Below are positions 1-8,160 of a stretch of 64,000 nt of DNA, one piece after another. The DNA comes from JABCPE02 sp963530615. Lineage in GTDB: Bacteria; Bacteroidota; Bacteroidia; Flavobacteriales; Weeksellaceae. Both the position numbers and the translations under genes were made by a program. The stretch covers positions 1 to 64,000 of the forward strand of contig CAUSDX010000002.1 in assembly GCA_963530615.1 (NCBI GenBank), written 5' to 3'. The notes below the pieces were generated by a model that was not told where the DNA came from, did not search any database, and saw only the letters and a list, made by a program, of their open reading frames with translations. The number at the start of each line of letters is the position of its first letter. Position 1 is the stretch's first letter.

Positions 1-123
1 TTCATTGATACTCGTGGTTGTTTCTTGATTAGAAATAGATTGAGAGTAGGATTTTGCTTAATTTTACCAAACATTTTTTCAAGCCAATTCAAAGTATTTT
101 TATCATGCACTTGTGGGATTAGA
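1..123. other. Unassigned left edge, no gene recognised
   Basis: The plus strand is open in frame 1 from the window edge to a TAG at 130-132, and the minus strand is also open here, with a possible ATG at 74 running off the edge. The minus-strand translation, rich in Lys and Asn, looks more like this genome's proteins than the Cys-rich plus-strand one. Neither resembles a family I recognise. It could be the end of a neighbouring gene. Confidence 0.2.
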
Positions 124-159
124 AAAAAATAGAGCTGTCAAAATACAGCTCTATTTTTT
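124..159. terminator. Intrinsic terminator downstream of tilS
   Basis: A perfect 15-bp stem (124-138 with 145-159) surrounds a 6-base loop CAAAAT. A-runs and T-runs flank it on both sides, so it can act in either direction. It abuts the tilS stop codon on the minus strand. Confidence 0.85.
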
Positions 160-1462
160 AGCAGTTTATCATAATATTTAATGTAAAATCATCATTTTTG
201 GAAATAAATCTGCGGTCTTGTCTTAAAGGTAAAACTCCTAAAATTTTTTCATCACTATCACAAAGTATCCATATATTCTTTCTTTCTAAAATGGGTATTT
301 TTTCATCTTTTAAAAATTTAGATATTTTTTTCTTTCCTATCATTCCCGAAGGGTAAAATACATCATTTTTTTTAGGGTGTTTTATTTTTAGAGGGAATGA
401 AATGTTTTGGGTATTAATTTTCCAGTTTAGTTCTTGTTTTTCAAAGAATGTACTATAGATATGGATTTCTTGTTCGGTAATGAAAAATTCCTCTTTATTT
501 TCCGTATTTTTATGCGGAATAAGAGATGATGTTAGGATAATTATATTTCTATCAATGAGAATTTTCCATCTATCAGAATGCAATGTTTTTCCAGTTTCGG
601 TAGAGAAGATTTTTGAGATTTCTGTCATATTCTGAAAACCAAACTTTTTTAAGATTTCAAATTTTACAAAGCCAGATTCTTGACCTAATTTTATTTTGTC
701 TAAAATCCATAAGTTAGGTTCTTTTTTTACCGTTAAATCATTTAAAATTTTATGAATCTGAACATTGATGAAATCTTTGCTTTGGTTGATGATATTTAGG
801 CTTTTTCGGAAATTTTCCAAAAAGTGAGAGTTGATTTCTGTTAATTTAGGGCTGATTTCATTTCTGATTTTATTTCTAATATAATCATTTTTTTTATTGG
901 AAATATCTTCACGATAGGGAATTTTTTGTTCTAATGCAAATTGATAAATATCTGATTTACTGAAATTTAATAAAGGACGAAGAATATTGTTTTCATTGGC
1001 AGGAATACCCGAAATACCTGAAATACCGCTCCCACGAGAGATATTGATGAGAAAAGTTTCTAATTGGTCATTCAGGTGGTGAGCTGTTACTAAAAATTCC
1101 AAATTTTGTTTTTCTTGAATTTCTCTGAAAAATCGGTACCTCAAATCTCTAGCCCATAATTGTATAGAGCCATTGGGTTTTTGGTCTTTTTCGGAAACTT
1201 CATAGGTATGCAATTTTAGACGGTTGTCTTTACAGAAATTTTCCACCAATTTTTGATCTAAATCAGAATCTTCATTGCGAAGTTTATAATTGATATGAGC
1301 GACTTCAAAATGAAGATTAAAATGGTTTTTTTTCAAATTTTGAAATAAATAGAGCAAAACCATGGAGTCTGCTCCTCCACTCACTGCTAAAAGAAAATTA
1401 AGGTTGGAATTAGGAGGTAATATTTTTATTAATTCTTCAGAGAATGTTTTTAATGAAAGCAT
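158..1462 (-). CDS. tilS: tRNA(Ile)-lysidine synthase TilS
   Basis: TilS joins lysine to C34 of the CAU-anticodon tRNA-Ile using ATP, so that the tRNA reads AUA. This is an essential cytoplasmic reaction. The PP-loop motif SGGADS lies at residues 28-33, followed by typical N-type ATP-pyrophosphatase sequence (TAHHLNDQLETFL). A TilS C-terminal substrate-binding region occupies roughly the last 100 residues, including PSGMIGKKKISKFL. The 434-residue length fits the long TilS form. The gene is divergent from the OmpA-like lipoprotein gene. No TAnnTTTG element was found upstream on the minus strand, so its promoter is unclear. Confidence 0.95.
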   Translation of the reverse strand: MLSLKTFSEELIKILPPNSNLNFLLAVSGGADSMVLLYLFQNLKKNHFNLHFEVAHINYKLRNEDSDLDQKLVENFCKDNRLKLHTYEVSEKDQKPNGSIQLWARDLRYRFFREIQEKQNLEFLVTAHHLNDQLETFLINISRGSGISGISGIPANENNILRPLLNFSKSDIYQFALEQKIPYREDISNKKNDYIRNKIRNEISPKLTEINSHFLENFRKSLNIINQSKDFINVQIHKILNDLTVKKEPNLWILDKIKLGQESGFVKFEILKKFGFQNMTEISKIFSTETGKTLHSDRWKILIDRNIIILTSSLIPHKNTENKEEFFITEQEIHIYSTFFEKQELNWKINTQNISFPLKIKHPKKNDVFYPSGMIGKKKISKFLKDEKIPILERKNIWILCDSDEKILGVLPLRQDRRFISKNDDFTLNIMINC

Positions 1463-1507
1463 ACGCGAAAATAGATTAAAAATTTTAAATTTTAGTTAAA
1501 TAGTGAA

Positions 1508-1534
1508 TTGTATAAATAAATTTATTTATCTTTG
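1508..1534 (+). promoter_or_regulatory. Promoter of the OmpA-like gene
   Basis: A -7 element TATCTTTG (1527-1534) matches the Bacteroidota consensus TAnnTTTG, with TTG (1508-1510) 16 bases upstream as the -33 element. It lies 33 bases before the ATG at 1568. It overlaps a possible in-frame TTG start at 1532, which argues against that longer start. Confidence 0.7.
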
Positions 1535-1567
1535 TCTCCAAATTTAACAAAATTAAACTTAATTCTT

Positions 1568-2404
1568 ATGAAATTAATCAAAATGTTAGCTATAGGTGCA
1601 GTGGCTCTTACGGTAACTTCTTGTGTTAGTCAGAAACAATATGATGCACTAAATTTGAATTATAAACAAGCAGTTGAAAATGTAGCAGAAAGACAGAGAG
1701 AAATTCAGGATTTGAAATCTCAAAATTCTGCTTTAGCGAGTGAAAATAACTTGCTGAAAAGTCAGCATGATGCATTAAAATCTTCATTAGATGCTTGTTT
1801 GTCTAATAGTGGGAAGTCCTCTGCAAATATAGACAAGTTAGTAGGAGAAATCAATGCCTCTAATTCTTATATTAAACAATTGATTTCTACGAATGCTAAG
1901 AATGATAGTTTGAACTTGGCTTTGTCTAATAAGTTGAAAAGATCATTGGACAATGTAGCAGATCAAGATGTACAAGTAAAAGTATTAAAAGGAGTAGTGA
2001 TGATTTCACTTTCTGATAAAATGCTTTATAGATCAGGCGATTACAATGTCCTTCCTGCGGCTCAAGAGGTGTTAGGAAAAGTAGCAAAAGTAATCAATGA
2101 CTATGATAAATATTCTGTATTGATAGAAGGGAATACGGATAATGTACCGTTGGCTTCTGCGAATTTACCGAGAGATAATTGGGATTTATCAGCTTTAAGA
2201 GCGACTGCTGTAGCAAAAATTTTGCAAAATCAGTTTGGTGTAGATCCTTCAAGAATTACGGCTGGAGGTAGAAGTGAATACAATCCTAAATCTACGAATA
2301 TGAGCGTTTCTGGAAGAGCTGAAAACCGTAGAACAGAGATTATTATCATGCCGAAATTAGATGAATTTATGAAGCTAATGGACATTGCTCCTGTGAAAAA
2401 GTAA
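1568..2404 (+). CDS. OmpA-family peptidoglycan-binding lipoprotein
   Basis: This is a probable outer-membrane lipoprotein that ties the envelope to peptidoglycan. A signal peptide ends in a lipobox with the acylated Cys at residue 19 (TVTSC). Residues about 25-115 form a Gln/Asn/Leu-rich coiled-coil-like region. The C-terminal OmpA domain shows IEGNTDNVP, LRATAV and GRAENRRTEI, the usual diaminopimelate-binding context with conserved Asp and Arg. The start at 1568 is chosen because the promoter at 1508-1534 lies just upstream and because it gives a clean signal peptide. The gene is monocistronic, closed by a strong terminator. Confidence 0.9.
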   Translation: MKLIKMLAIGAVALTVTSCVSQKQYDALNLNYKQAVENVAERQREIQDLKSQNSALASENNLLKSQHDALKSSLDACLSNSGKSSANIDKLVGEINASNSYIKQLISTNAKNDSLNLALSNKLKRSLDNVADQDVQVKVLKGVVMISLSDKMLYRSGDYNVLPAAQEVLGKVAKVINDYDKYSVLIEGNTDNVPLASANLPRDNWDLSALRATAVAKILQNQFGVDPSRITAGGRSEYNPKSTNMSVSGRAENRRTEIIIMPKLDEFMKLMDIAPVKK

Positions 2405-2424
2405 ATTCAGAAAAATATATAATA

Positions 2425-2460
2425 AAAAACCTTAGAATGTTTTATTTCTAAGGTTTTTTT
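2425..2460 (+). terminator. Intrinsic terminator after the OmpA-like gene
   Basis: A 10-bp stem AACCTTAGAA (2428-2437) pairs with TTCTAAGGTT (2446-2455), with an 8-base loop and a following T-run. Confidence 0.85.
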
Positions 2461-2490
2461 ATTTATTTTGTAAAAAATACAATCTCAAAA

Positions 2491-3138
2491 ATGAGTTTTT
2501 TCAGTGAATTAAGTCCTGATATGGACCGATATTTAGAAAGACATACCTCGCAAGAATTAGATTTATTGATTAGATTAAGAGAAGAAACTTATAAAAATGC
2601 TCCACAATCTCACATGATTTCTGGGATACAGCAGGGGCGTTTTCTCTCCGTTATATCAAAAATGCTTTCTCCTAATAGAATTTTAGAATTAGGAACCTTT
2701 ACAGGCTATGCTACGCTATGCATGGCGGAAGGTTTAGCAAAAGATGGGAAAATTACCACTTTGGATATTAATGAAGAATTAGCTTATTTAGCTCAAAAAT
2801 ATTTTGCGGAAAGTGAGTTTTCGGAGCAAATAGAATTTAGGCTACAAGATGCGAGAGAATATCTTAAAAATAGTGATGAAATTTTTGATTTGGTTTTTAT
2901 TGATGCGAATAAATCGGCCTATGTGGATTATTTTCATCTGGTAAAACCTAGGTTGAAGAGTGGTTCAGTAGTATTATTTGACAATGTTCTTTGGTATGGA
3001 AAAGTTTTGGAAGAAAATCCTAAAAGCAAAATGACAAAAAAAATAAAAGAACTGAATGATATTGCTTCTGATGATACGGATTTTGATAGTTTTATTCTGC
3101 CATTGCGAGACGGAATTCATTTTTTGAGAAAAAAATAA
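2491..3138 (+). CDS. SAM-dependent O-methyltransferase (class I, YrrM/CCoAOMT-like)
   Basis: This is a small cytosolic methyltransferase of the metal-dependent caffeoyl-CoA/catechol O-methyltransferase type. The SAM-binding motif I is ILELGTFTGYA near residue 65. An acidic motif II (TLDIN) follows, then FDLVFIDANK and LFDNVLWYG, which in this family carry the metal-binding Asp and Asn residues. The 215-residue length is normal. Its natural substrate cannot be told from sequence; a tRNA hydroxyuridine methyltransferase (TrmR-like) role is possible. It is followed after 10 bases by the membrane protein gene. Confidence 0.85.
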   Translation: MSFFSELSPDMDRYLERHTSQELDLLIRLREETYKNAPQSHMISGIQQGRFLSVISKMLSPNRILELGTFTGYATLCMAEGLAKDGKITTLDINEELAYLAQKYFAESEFSEQIEFRLQDAREYLKNSDEIFDLVFIDANKSAYVDYFHLVKPRLKSGSVVLFDNVLWYGKVLEENPKSKMTKKIKELNDIASDDTDFDSFILPLRDGIHFLRKK

Positions 3139-3148
3139 AGATAGTGAG

Positions 3149-4270
3149 ATGAAAAATAGATTAGATTCAGGATTTTATTTGATTCCTATTTTGTTGGTAA
3201 TGAATTTGTTTATAAGATGGAATGACTTTGAACATACAAGTCCTGATAGTCGGGAGTATATCGCTTTGGCAAAGAATTTCCCTATGATTGAAGATTCTTT
3301 GTTTCCTATATTTTATCCCATATGTTTAAAAATCATTAATTTTATTGTCCACGATTATCTTGTTGCCTATAAGGTAGTTTGTGGAATGAGTTTGTTATTT
3401 TCGCTTTCTTTTGTAAGAATTAAGGATTTTTATTGGAGAGAAATTTGGGTGGTGTCTACTTTTTTGTCATTTCTTCGCATTGCTCCTTGGGGCTGGTCGG
3501 AGATTGTCATGATTCCTTTATTATTGCTTATTTTTTATTACAATTATCAATTTTTGATGGATAAAATTACTTCTAAAAAATTTGTGATATTCAATTCTTT
3601 GTTGTTGATAATAAGTATTTTGACGAAATATTCTTCATTGTTTTTTGTGGGGGCATTCATAGGTTTTTCGGCAATTTTATTTTTGATAAAAAATAAAAAA
3701 GCAAAACCTTATATTATGAGTTCTTTTGTGTCATTATTGGGGGGAATACTTTATCTATTTGTGAATTATAGTCTGACAGGCTATGCGATGGGGAAAAGAA
3801 TTCCGCCAGATGGAGAATTTTATAATGTTCGTTTATCTTTTTCTCAAATGTTATTCAATCTCAATCCTTTTTTTCATACGAGAACGGATAATTATTTAGG
3901 ATTATCTTTCGGCTGGGGAGTGGCTTATATGGGAGGCTTAATATTTTTGCTTCTGTTTGGTTGGATAATTTTGAGAGCGTTAAGGAAAAGTATTGTATTT
4001 TGTAATCCCCTGATAACCAATAAAATAAACGGGGGGGGTAAAATGCTGATTCTCAATATCTTATTGAGTTTGGTATTTTTGTTAGGAACTATTTATTCTT
4101 ATTTTGTTACGAAAATAGATATTTTAGATTTCCGATTGTTATTGGGCTATTATGTTCCGATATTGTTTTCGGTAATTATATCATTGCCAGTGTATAAGCA
4201 TCGGAATGTGATTTTATTATTATTGGGATTGTATTGCTCTGTAACGAATATTATCAATCTTTTGATATAA
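3149..4270 (+). CDS. Polytopic membrane protein, possible GT-C type glycosyltransferase, with a G8 tract
   Basis: The gene encodes 373 residues with around nine hydrophobic segments. The N-terminal region carries WNDFEHTSPDSREYI, with acidic residues in the first periplasmic loop, as in lipid-linked sugar transferases of the GT-C fold. I do not recognise a specific family, so the enzyme call is inference. Codons 295-297 lie in a run of eight G (4031-4038) joining two membrane segments. The frame is intact now. Loss or gain of one G puts a stop within a few codons and removes about 75 C-terminal residues. The gene is close behind the O-methyltransferase gene and may be cotranscribed with it. 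Confidence 0.6.
   Translation: MKNRLDSGFYLIPILLVMNLFIRWNDFEHTSPDSREYIALAKNFPMIEDSLFPIFYPICLKIINFIVHDYLVAYKVVCGMSLLFSLSFVRIKDFYWREIWVVSTFLSFLRIAPWGWSEIVMIPLLLLIFYYNYQFLMDKITSKKFVIFNSLLLIISILTKYSSLFFVGAFIGFSAILFLIKNKKAKPYIMSSFVSLLGGILYLFVNYSLTGYAMGKRIPPDGEFYNVRLSFSQMLFNLNPFFHTRTDNYLGLSFGWGVAYMGGLIFLLLFGWIILRALRKSIVFCNPLITNKINGGGKMLILNILLSLVFLLGTIYSYFVTKIDILDFRLLLGYYVPILFSVIISLPVYKHRNVILLLLGLYCSVTNIINLLI
4031..4038 (+). repeat. G8 homopolymer tract inside the membrane protein gene
   Basis: Eight consecutive G encode Gly-Gly-Gly as GGG GGG GGT. In this genome G6 runs are common at Gly-Gly pairs, but runs of eight or more are rare. With G7 the frame reaches TGA four codons later, and with G9 it hits TAA at once. 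Confidence 0.8.
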
Positions 4271-4277
4271 AAAGTGT

Positions 4278-4285
4278 TATCTTTG
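4278..4285 (+). promoter_or_regulatory. -7 promoter element of the NlpC/P60 gene
   Basis: TATCTTTG matches TAnnTTTG and lies 17 bases upstream of the ATG at 4303. TTTG at 4261-4264 is closer than the usual -33 spacing. Confidence 0.55.
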
Positions 4286-4302
4286 TAGTTAAATTTTGAA
4301 TT

Positions 4303-5022
4303 ATGAAAGCCATAGCTATTGTTTCCGTAGTGTCTGTCCGTGCAGATAAATCTGATAAAGCGGAGATTGTAACTCAATTGCTCTTTGGGGAAAGTATGGA
4401 TATTATAAAAGAGGCAGGGAATTGGACAAAAATAAAAATACATTACGATGGATATGAAGGATGGGTGGATTCTAAACAAATTTCTTCTATTTCTGATGAA
4501 GATTTTGCTCAAAGAAATACTGAAATGATAACGGAAAGAGTGTTGTATTATAACCGAGGAAATCAAAAGTTTTTACTATCTGCAGGAGCAGAAGTTGAAA
4601 GAGAAAATGAAGAATTGCCTCTATCGAAAGAGGTGAGAGAGAGTATTGTAGAAGATGCATTAGGATTTTTGAATGCTCCATATTTATGGGGAGGGAGAAG
4701 TTTTTTTGGGGTTGATTGTAGTGGTTTTACACAGATTATTTATAAAATCAATGGTATTAAACTTCCGCGAGATGCTTATCAGCAAGTAGAATATGGTGAA
4801 GCTTTAGATTTTGTAGAAGAAGCAAAAGGTGGAGATTTAGCTTTTTTTGAAAATGAAAATGGAGATATTATTCATGTAGGAATTATGTTAGATGACCGAA
4901 AAATTATTCATGCTCATGGCAAAGTGAGAATAGATGAGCTGGATTCTGTTGGGGTTTTTAATAAAGAGCAGAATAAGCATACTCATAAATTACGAATAAT
5001 AAAAAGAATTGTAAAGGATTAG
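4303..5022 (+). CDS. SH3 domain plus NlpC/P60 (C40) peptidase
   Basis: This is a cysteine peptidase of the type that cleaves gamma-D-Glu-diamino-acid bonds in peptidoglycan peptides. Residues 1-65 form a bacterial SH3-like domain (VSVRADKSDKAEIVTQLLFGE, WVDSKQI). The NlpC/P60 domain occupies about 110-235, with catalytic Cys139 in GVDCSGF and His191 in HVGIM; His203 in IIHAHG is the likely third polar residue. No signal peptide is visible, so it probably acts in the cytoplasm on recycled muropeptides. That location is inference. The gene has its own -7 element and is followed 32 bases later by waaA. Confidence 0.88.
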   Translation: MKAIAIVSVVSVRADKSDKAEIVTQLLFGESMDIIKEAGNWTKIKIHYDGYEGWVDSKQISSISDEDFAQRNTEMITERVLYYNRGNQKFLLSAGAEVERENEELPLSKEVRESIVEDALGFLNAPYLWGGRSFFGVDCSGFTQIIYKINGIKLPRDAYQQVEYGEALDFVEEAKGGDLAFFENENGDIIHVGIMLDDRKIIHAHGKVRIDELDSVGVFNKEQNKHTHKLRIIKRIVKD

Positions 5023-5054
5023 CCTTATAATATTGTGTTCTATTAGATAAATCA

Positions 5055-6278
5055 ATGTGGCAGATTTATAATATTTTTATTTCATTAATGGTTTTGGGGT
5101 TAAAAATAGCTTCATATTTTAATGAAAAAGCAAAGAAAGGTGTAGGAGGACGCTCGGAGAGTTTTGTTAAAATAAAATCCTTGAAAGGAAAGAAAGTAAT
5201 TTGGATGCATGCTGCTAGTTTAGGTGAGTATGAGCAGGGGTTGCCCGTGTTACAAGAATTAAAAAAAAATTATCCTCGGCATAAGATTTTGCTCACTTTT
5301 TTTTCTCCATCAGGCTATGAAAATATAGTTAAAAAACAGTGTATCGCAGATGTAGTTTGTTATTTGCCTTTTGATTTTAAGGAGGATATTCAGAGGTTTA
5401 TTGAAAATTTTCAAACAGATATATTTTTTACCATAAAATATGATTATTGGTACCATTTATTAGCAGAATTAAAAAAGCGAGGAACAAAGATATTTGTTGT
5501 ATCTGCGTTATTTTATGAAAAACAAATTTTCTTCAAACCTTGTGGAAGGTGGTTTGTGAAACAATTGAAATCTAATATAGATTATTTTTTTCATCAAAAT
5601 GAATACTCTAACGAGTTGGCAAAAAGCATTGGTTTAAAACAATCTGTTGTTTCAGGAGATACCAGATTTGATAGGGTGAAGCAGATTTGTAAACAGGATA
5701 ATTTTGTTCCTTTGATAAAAGAATTTAAGGGAAATAAACCATTGGTGGTTTTTGGTAGTTCTTGGGAATCAGAAGAAAAAATTGCCAAAATATTGCTAGA
5801 AAAATCATCAGATATTAAAGTTATTATTGCTCCTCATGATATAAAACGAACGCTGAATTTAGGAAATAATCCTTTGTTAAAATATTCAGAATTAGATAAG
5901 ATGAATGTTAAAGCATTATCATCAGCGAATCTTTTGGTAATAGATAGCATAGGATTGTTATCCAAATTATATTCTTATGCAGATATAGCCGTAGTTGGTG
6001 GTGGTTTTCATAGTGCGGGGCTTCATAACATTTTAGAAGCGGCAACTTTTGGAAAGCCTGTGATTTTTGGAAATCACTACAAAAAAAATCCCGAGGCGGA
6101 TCTTCTTATTACCCAAAATGGAGGAAAAGCTCTTGCTACTGAAAAAGAAGCTGTTGATTTTATTTTAGAATTGATAAACGATAAAGATAAAATGTTCCGA
6201 ATGTCTCAAAATGCAGGAATTTTTATTCATTCTCAGCCTGATGCTACTGAATGTATTATTAAAAAGATGATAATTTAA
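5055..6278 (+). CDS. waaA: 3-deoxy-D-manno-octulosonic acid (Kdo) transferase
   Basis: WaaA (KdtA) transfers Kdo from CMP-Kdo onto lipid IVA at the inner face of the cytoplasmic membrane, which begins the LPS core. A single N-terminal membrane anchor covers residues about 1-20. The GT30 signature MHAASLGEYEQG follows near residue 50, with the Glu in the position of the family's catalytic base. The C-terminal half has VVGGGFHSAGLHNILEAA and GKPVIFGNHY, the nucleotide-sugar binding part of a GT-B fold. The 407-residue length is normal. The lpxD and lpxC-fabZ genes at the far right of the window belong to the same pathway. Confidence 0.95.
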   Translation: MWQIYNIFISLMVLGLKIASYFNEKAKKGVGGRSESFVKIKSLKGKKVIWMHAASLGEYEQGLPVLQELKKNYPRHKILLTFFSPSGYENIVKKQCIADVVCYLPFDFKEDIQRFIENFQTDIFFTIKYDYWYHLLAELKKRGTKIFVVSALFYEKQIFFKPCGRWFVKQLKSNIDYFFHQNEYSNELAKSIGLKQSVVSGDTRFDRVKQICKQDNFVPLIKEFKGNKPLVVFGSSWESEEKIAKILLEKSSDIKVIIAPHDIKRTLNLGNNPLLKYSELDKMNVKALSSANLLVIDSIGLLSKLYSYADIAVVGGGFHSAGLHNILEAATFGKPVIFGNHYKKNPEADLLITQNGGKALATEKEAVDFILELINDKDKMFRMSQNAGIFIHSQPDATECIIKKMII

Positions 6279-6290
6279 ATAAAGTTTATT

Positions 6291-6301
6291 ATATTAGCGA
6301 A
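6291..6301 (+). promoter_or_regulatory. Variant promoter-like motif upstream of lemA
   Basis: ATATTAGCGAA occurs here, 15 bases before the lemA ATG. The same 11 bases occur at 18313-18323, 21 bases before the symporter ATG. TATATTAG differs from TAnnTTTG by one base, so this may be a weak or alternative -7 element. Confidence 0.3.
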
Positions 6302-6316
6302 TAAAATATAAAAATT

Positions 6317-6928
6317 ATGAATAATAAGGGATGTTTTGGAATAGGTTCTGTTGGGCTTATCATTATCGGTGTTTTGGCCGTTTTAGGATTTTGGGGAATA
6401 GGAAAATACAATGGACTTGTTACAGAGAATAACGAAGTTTTGAGTAAATGGTCTAATGTAGAAACTGTCTATCAGAAGAGGGCGAATTTGATTCCGAATT
6501 TACAAAATACGGTAAAGTCTTATGCAAAGTATGAGCAAGAAACTTTGACAAAAGTGATTGAGGCTAGAGCAAAGGCAACTCAAATTACCCTTGACCCAAC
6601 GAATATGACGGAAGAAGATTTGGCAAAATTTCAAAATGCCCAATCCGAATTAAGCGGAGCATTGGGGAGATTGATGGCTGTAGCGGAGCAATATCCTAAC
6701 TTGAAGGCAGATCAGCAATACATTAATTTTCAGAGAGAATATACTGCCATAGAGAACAGTATCAGAACAGAAACGGTTTATTATAATGAGGCGGTAAAGA
6801 ATTTTAACAATAAAGTAGAGACTTTTCCTACAAGTCTTTTAGTAATATTTTTTTCTAAATTTAAGGCAAAACCTTATTTTAAGGCAGATGAGGGGGCGTC
6901 AAAGGCACCAGAAGTTTTCGTAGACTAA
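6317..6928 (+). CDS. lemA: LemA family protein
   Basis: LemA proteins are membrane-anchored helical proteins of uncertain function, often encoded next to TPM-domain proteins as here. One membrane segment (residues about 10-27) is preceded by MNNKGCFG. The family motif follows: VLSKWSNVETVYQKRANLIPNL, then YAKYEQETLTKVIEARAKAT. The 203-residue length is usual. The stop codon overlaps the ATG of the next gene by one base (TAATG), so the two are translationally coupled in a lemA-TPM-TPM operon. Confidence 0.93.
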   Translation: MNNKGCFGIGSVGLIIIGVLAVLGFWGIGKYNGLVTENNEVLSKWSNVETVYQKRANLIPNLQNTVKSYAKYEQETLTKVIEARAKATQITLDPTNMTEEDLAKFQNAQSELSGALGRLMAVAEQYPNLKADQQYINFQREYTAIENSIRTETVYYNEAVKNFNNKVETFPTSLLVIFFSKFKAKPYFKADEGASKAPEVFVD

Positions 6929-7356
6929 TGAAAAAATACCTTTCAGAGAAAGAAATAGTAGATTTGGTAGAAGTAATAAAAATAGCTGAAAACCAATCTA
7001 CTGGAGAAATTCGTTTGCATATAGATTCTTCTGCTGAAAAAGAAAATGCAGAGGTAGCTTTTGAAGTTTTTCAGAGATTAGAAATGTATAAAACGAAGGA
7101 TAGAAATGCCGTATTGTTTCATGTGAATTTTAATCAAAGATATTTGACAATTATAGGAGATGAAGGGATTCATCAGAAGGTATGTCAATCTTTTTGGGAT
7201 GAAATTCACAGTGAAGTTATAACTCAATTTGTTCAAGGAAAATATTTTTTTGGATTGAAAGAAGCAATATTTAAGACAGGGATAGAGTTGAAGAAATATT
7301 TTCCTATAAAAGAAGAAAATCCTAATGAATTGCCAGATGAAATTACATTTTCTTAA
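6928..7356 (+). CDS. TPM-domain protein without signal peptide
   Basis: The 142-residue protein corresponds to one TPM (YgcG-type) domain: an N-terminal helix, STGEIRLHID, then RNAVLFHVNFNQRYLTIIGDEGIH. No signal peptide or anchor is visible, so it is either cytoplasmic or held by its partners. It lies between lemA and a second, secreted TPM protein and overlaps both. This three-gene arrangement is common in Flavobacteriia. TPM domains have been linked to phosphatase activity and to photosystem repair in plants; the bacterial role is unclear. Confidence 0.82.
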   Translation: MKKYLSEKEIVDLVEVIKIAENQSTGEIRLHIDSSAEKENAEVAFEVFQRLEMYKTKDRNAVLFHVNFNQRYLTIIGDEGIHQKVCQSFWDEIHSEVITQFVQGKYFFGLKEAIFKTGIELKKYFPIKEENPNELPDEITFS

Positions 7357-8113
7357 AAGATTTTGGTTGTTATGTTTTTCATGCTTGGGGATCTTTCTTT
7401 TGGCACAATATACCATTCCAGATAAGCCATCAGTTCTTTATCCTATATATGATGAGGTAGGGATTTTATCTCAAAGTGAAAAAGAAAAACTTAATCAAAA
7501 GCTTATAAAATTTGAAGATAGTACATCCACGGAAATAGAAGTTGTGATTATATCTTCAACGAAGGGAGAGGATATTAATTTTTTAGCAACGAAGTTTGGT
7601 CAAAAATGGGGAATTGGTAAAAAAGGAGTAGATAATGGGATTGTATTTCTCATTGCTACTGAAGATAGAACGATGTCCATCCAGCAAGGGAGAGCAGTAG
7701 AACAATATCTTACCGCTTCTGTGGCTGGGCATATTTTGGACTATTTGGTTACGCCTAATTTTAGAAAAGGAAATTGGTATGAAGGTATAAATCAAGGTAC
7801 TGATGCTATTATAGAAGCCGTTCAAGGGAAATTTCAAAAAAAGAAAAATACCGAAGATGATGATTTTCCTATGATAATGCTTATTTCTATAATTCTTTTT
7901 ATTGTAATACTTATTCTCATTATTAAAAATAATAACGGAGGAAGAGGTGGAAAATATTTTGATGTTGTTATAATCAGTGGAAGAGGGAGAAAAAATTACC
8001 CTGGGGGATTTATTGTTTCTCCGAAATCGGGAGGTTTTGGAAGTAGTGGAGGGTTTGGTGGTTTCGGTGGTGGAGGAAGTTTTGGCGGCGGTGGAGCGAG
8101 TGGTGGTTGGTAA
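7337..8113 (+). CDS. Secreted TPM-domain protein with Gly-rich tail (YgcG-like)
   Basis: A signal peptide (MKLHFLKRFWLLCF onwards) leads into a TPM domain: DEVGILSQSEKEKLNQKL, STEIEVVIISST, KGVDNGIVFLIATEDRTMSIQ. A membrane helix of about 20 residues follows (MIMLISIILFIVILILII), and then a Gly/Ser-rich tail ending GGGGASGGW. This topology puts the TPM domain outside and the tail in the cytoplasm. An upstream ATG at 7325 is in frame; 7337 is preferred because it gives a better signal peptide. It overlaps the previous gene by about 20 bases and ends the lemA operon. Confidence 0.85.
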   Translation: MKLHFLKRFWLLCFSCLGIFLLAQYTIPDKPSVLYPIYDEVGILSQSEKEKLNQKLIKFEDSTSTEIEVVIISSTKGEDINFLATKFGQKWGIGKKGVDNGIVFLIATEDRTMSIQQGRAVEQYLTASVAGHILDYLVTPNFRKGNWYEGINQGTDAIIEAVQGKFQKKKNTEDDDFPMIMLISIILFIVILILIIKNNNGGRGGKYFDVVIISGRGRKNYPGGFIVSPKSGGFGSSGGFGGFGGGGSFGGGGASGGW

Positions 8114-8124
8114 TATAAGAATAG

Positions 8125-8158
8125 AAAGGGAACTCATATTTTAGAATTCCCTTTTTTG
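8125..8158. terminator. Bidirectional terminator between the TPM gene and nrnA
   Basis: The stem AAAGGGAA (8125-8132) pairs with TTCCCTTT (8147-8154), followed by T-rich sequence. It separates two convergent genes. Confidence 0.8.
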
Positions 8159-8160
8159 TA

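Noticed and set aside
7583..8137. Minus-strand ORF of 184 codons rich in Ser and Thr
   Set aside because: It is the antisense of the Gly-rich tail and TPM domain; its composition is produced by the complementary codons.
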